Shown here: one piece after another, positions 62,628 through 64,000 of the stretch | Numbering within the stretch: the stretch's first letter is position 1 | Layout of the letters: each line of letters starts with the position of its first letter | Origin: Chaetoderma sp. LZ-2023a | Lineage: Eukaryota > Mollusca > Caudofoveata > Chaetodermatida > Chaetodermatidae | DNA: 64,000 bases | Assembly: GCA_034401795.1 (NCBI GenBank) | Contig: CM067363.1 | Location: forward strand, 28,654,430 to 28,718,429 | Direction: 5' to 3' | Translations under genes and position numbers: made by a program | Notes under the pieces: model-generated | The model's input: only the letters and a program-made list of their open reading frames with translations | Told to the model about the DNA's origin: nothing | Databases searched by the model: none

Positions 62628-63077
62628 TTGGGCATCTTCTTGTAGCCAAAAAGAGATTAATCGTCTATGGCTAGTAGCTTACATTTACTATTTTCACTTT
62701 AACAGTCAATCGGTTGCTCTTAGGTAACAAATCTGGTGAGCGACTCTACGACAGTATCAGATAAGTGTGTTATCCCCCATATGGTATTTGATTTAATGTT
62801 CCAGAATGTCTGGAAATCTGTAGAGATTTCCTTGGCGTCGCTTAGTCACTCCATTGCCACGTACGTTAACAATAATAACTTGAAAGCAATTATTTCCTGT
62901 TTCACAGAATGGCATGCATTTGCTAGCAGAGAATGCCACTAATTACATGCATAAATAAACTGAACAGTGCTTAGGGAATCTGGAATCACATGATTAGCTT
63001 CTTTATGTTCGGTACCTGTCAAATAAATTAACACTTTAACACCGATATCAGCCAAAACGGCTTCTGCAGTGGTCTTG
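62628..63077. other. Non-coding stretch
   Basis: No paralogue seen in the window until about 63028, where the FB-B left flank (ATATCAGCCAAAACGG) begins. A 68-codon frame at 62736-62942 starts with GTG and has no recognisable motif; not called as a gene. Confidence 0.4.
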
Positions 63078-63218
63078 AGAAATGTCCATTTGCAGACCAA
63101 GAGAAGAATATTATCTAAAATGTACCACTAGAATGACTGTCTCGATAACCGAGCCAGTTATTCTAATGGTAAATTTTCAGAAAATAGTCTTCTCTTGGTC
63201 TGCAAATTGACAATTTCT
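63078..63218. repeat. FB-B foldback repeat, best copy
   Basis: 141-bp inverted repeat. Outer arms AGAAATGTCCATTTGCAGAC and TGCAAATTGACAATTTCT, middle CAAGAGAAGA.../TAGTCTTCTCTTGG, inner TACCACTAGAATGACTG and CAGTTATTCTAATGGTA around TCTCGATAACCGAG. Confidence 0.75.
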
Positions 63219-63534
63219 ATCAGAAAATTAAGATTTTCTTGAACAAATTTAATTTTTGAAGTATTAACACTTTGAACACGAAAGACCAAATACCACATAT
63301 TCATTTACGATTTAATATTTTATCCTGGTGAATATTTTGTGACTAATTTCACTGGAGCTGTTAAATTAGCTTCACAATATTTAACAGCTTATCTGTATAT
63401 ATATTTTTAAATTAAGAATCGGTGAACTCGGGTTCAAAGGGTAAAACACGTATAATGTTATCTACGCACGCTATTTCAAGTGAAATTAGTCAGTAGCATA
63501 TTTTCTCAACGTGACACTTCATAAGGTAATAGAA

Positions 63535-63915
63535 GAATCCATTTCTACCTATGCCCCGCCCATTTCTAGCTGAGCTCCGCCCACGTATTGCGCGTGTACG
63601 AACGATGTATATGATTTGAACCCTGAATTCTCAGAATCCCATTTCAATGTTCTTATACAGGTAAGCTGTTAAAACTAGTTTGAAACTAATTTGCCTGGGA
63701 GCTGTTGCACATTCAAAATTATTTCAAAATTTTCAACAGCATATTTGTTAATAGTAAACCCATGAAAAACATACAACAACTCGTACATTTGACGGACCTT
63801 TCAATGTTCATGAAGGATATAGATACGTCACTGTGTATTACATGACGTCAGCCTGCTTGTGATGTAATTGATAAGGACATCATATACGTGTGTGACATAC
63901 GGGTTCTATCCATTA
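63535..63915 (+). repeat. PAL-A foldback copy, degenerate
   Basis: CTATGCCCCGCCCATTTCTAG, TATACAGGTAAGCTGTT, an eroded palindrome at about 63665-63740, then CATGACGTCAGCC. Upstream, 63325-63390 is another small eroded palindrome. Nothing recognised from 63915 to 64000. Confidence 0.6.
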
Positions 63916-64000
63916 ATGCAGATGATCAACATTGGATGATTTTGCGAGCAAAGTTAAAAGTTGATTAATAGAAATGATATTGCAATGACGTGATGCTGTT

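Noticed and set aside
62736..62942. 68-codon ORF in otherwise unique DNA
   Set aside because: Starts with GTG, no motif, no conservation visible.

Overview
The window reads as intergenic, repeat-saturated DNA from an animal nucleus, most likely a marine invertebrate (a lophotrochozoan is my guess, held weakly). I found no host protein-coding gene. The coding capacity belongs to mobile elements. The rest is foldback/MITE-type repeats, long diverged duplications and very long microsatellites (AGT, GTGC and GACA classes). It is AT-rich, and there is no sign of prokaryotic gene organisation.

The main feature is an envelope-bearing Ty3/gypsy (Metaviridae, errantivirus-like) LTR retroelement at 8630-19121, plus strand. 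Its order is 5' LTR, tRNA-Leu-like primer site, leader, gag with three CCHC zinc knuckles, pol (protease, RT, RNase H, integrase) in the -1 frame, an extra basic ORF in frame with pol after one UGA, env with a furin-type site and fusion-peptide-like segment, polypurine tract, and a 3' LTR. Pol and env are open throughout. Three lesions mark it as defective or nearly so: an amber codon at gag codon 51, loss of the 3' third of the 3' LTR, and loss of about 100 bp of adjoining host DNA. The two LTRs differ at about 7 of 851 aligned bases, so the insertion is fairly young. A GGGAAAC heptamer followed by a stem lies exactly in the gag/pol overlap and is the likely -1 frameshift signal.

The surrounding DNA is a mosaic of three long non-coding block types, here called X, Y and Z, repeated as diverged copies. 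The order is X1 (1.1-4.6 kb), Y1 (about 6.2-8.6 kb, split by the retroelement and resuming at 19.1 kb), Z1 (19.4-25.4), X2 (26.0-28.0), Z2 (28.2-34.1), X3 (34.7-36.9), Y2 (37.4-41.3), Z3 (41.3-46.1), X4 fragment (46.1-46.3), a foreign insert (46.3-52.2), Y3 (52.2-54.7), Z4 (54.7-61.7). Because the copies are paralogous they act as natural empty sites, which let me date insertions relative to the duplications and read target-site duplications. The foreign insert holds a broken, 5'-truncated LINE on the minus strand, a tRNA-derived SINE, and about 2 kb I could not identify.

A family of roughly 396-bp foldback elements (here PAL-A) is scattered throughout. It has short inverted ends, a central palindrome of about 90 bp, a GC box, several CRE-like TGACGTCA sites and a consensus-like splice donor. 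Several copies show 3-bp ATT duplications against an empty paralogue. A second foldback family (here FB-B), a separate 511-bp TIR element and an 86-bp hairpin are also present. Each Y block carries an 89-bp core that is almost invariant while its flanks have diverged.
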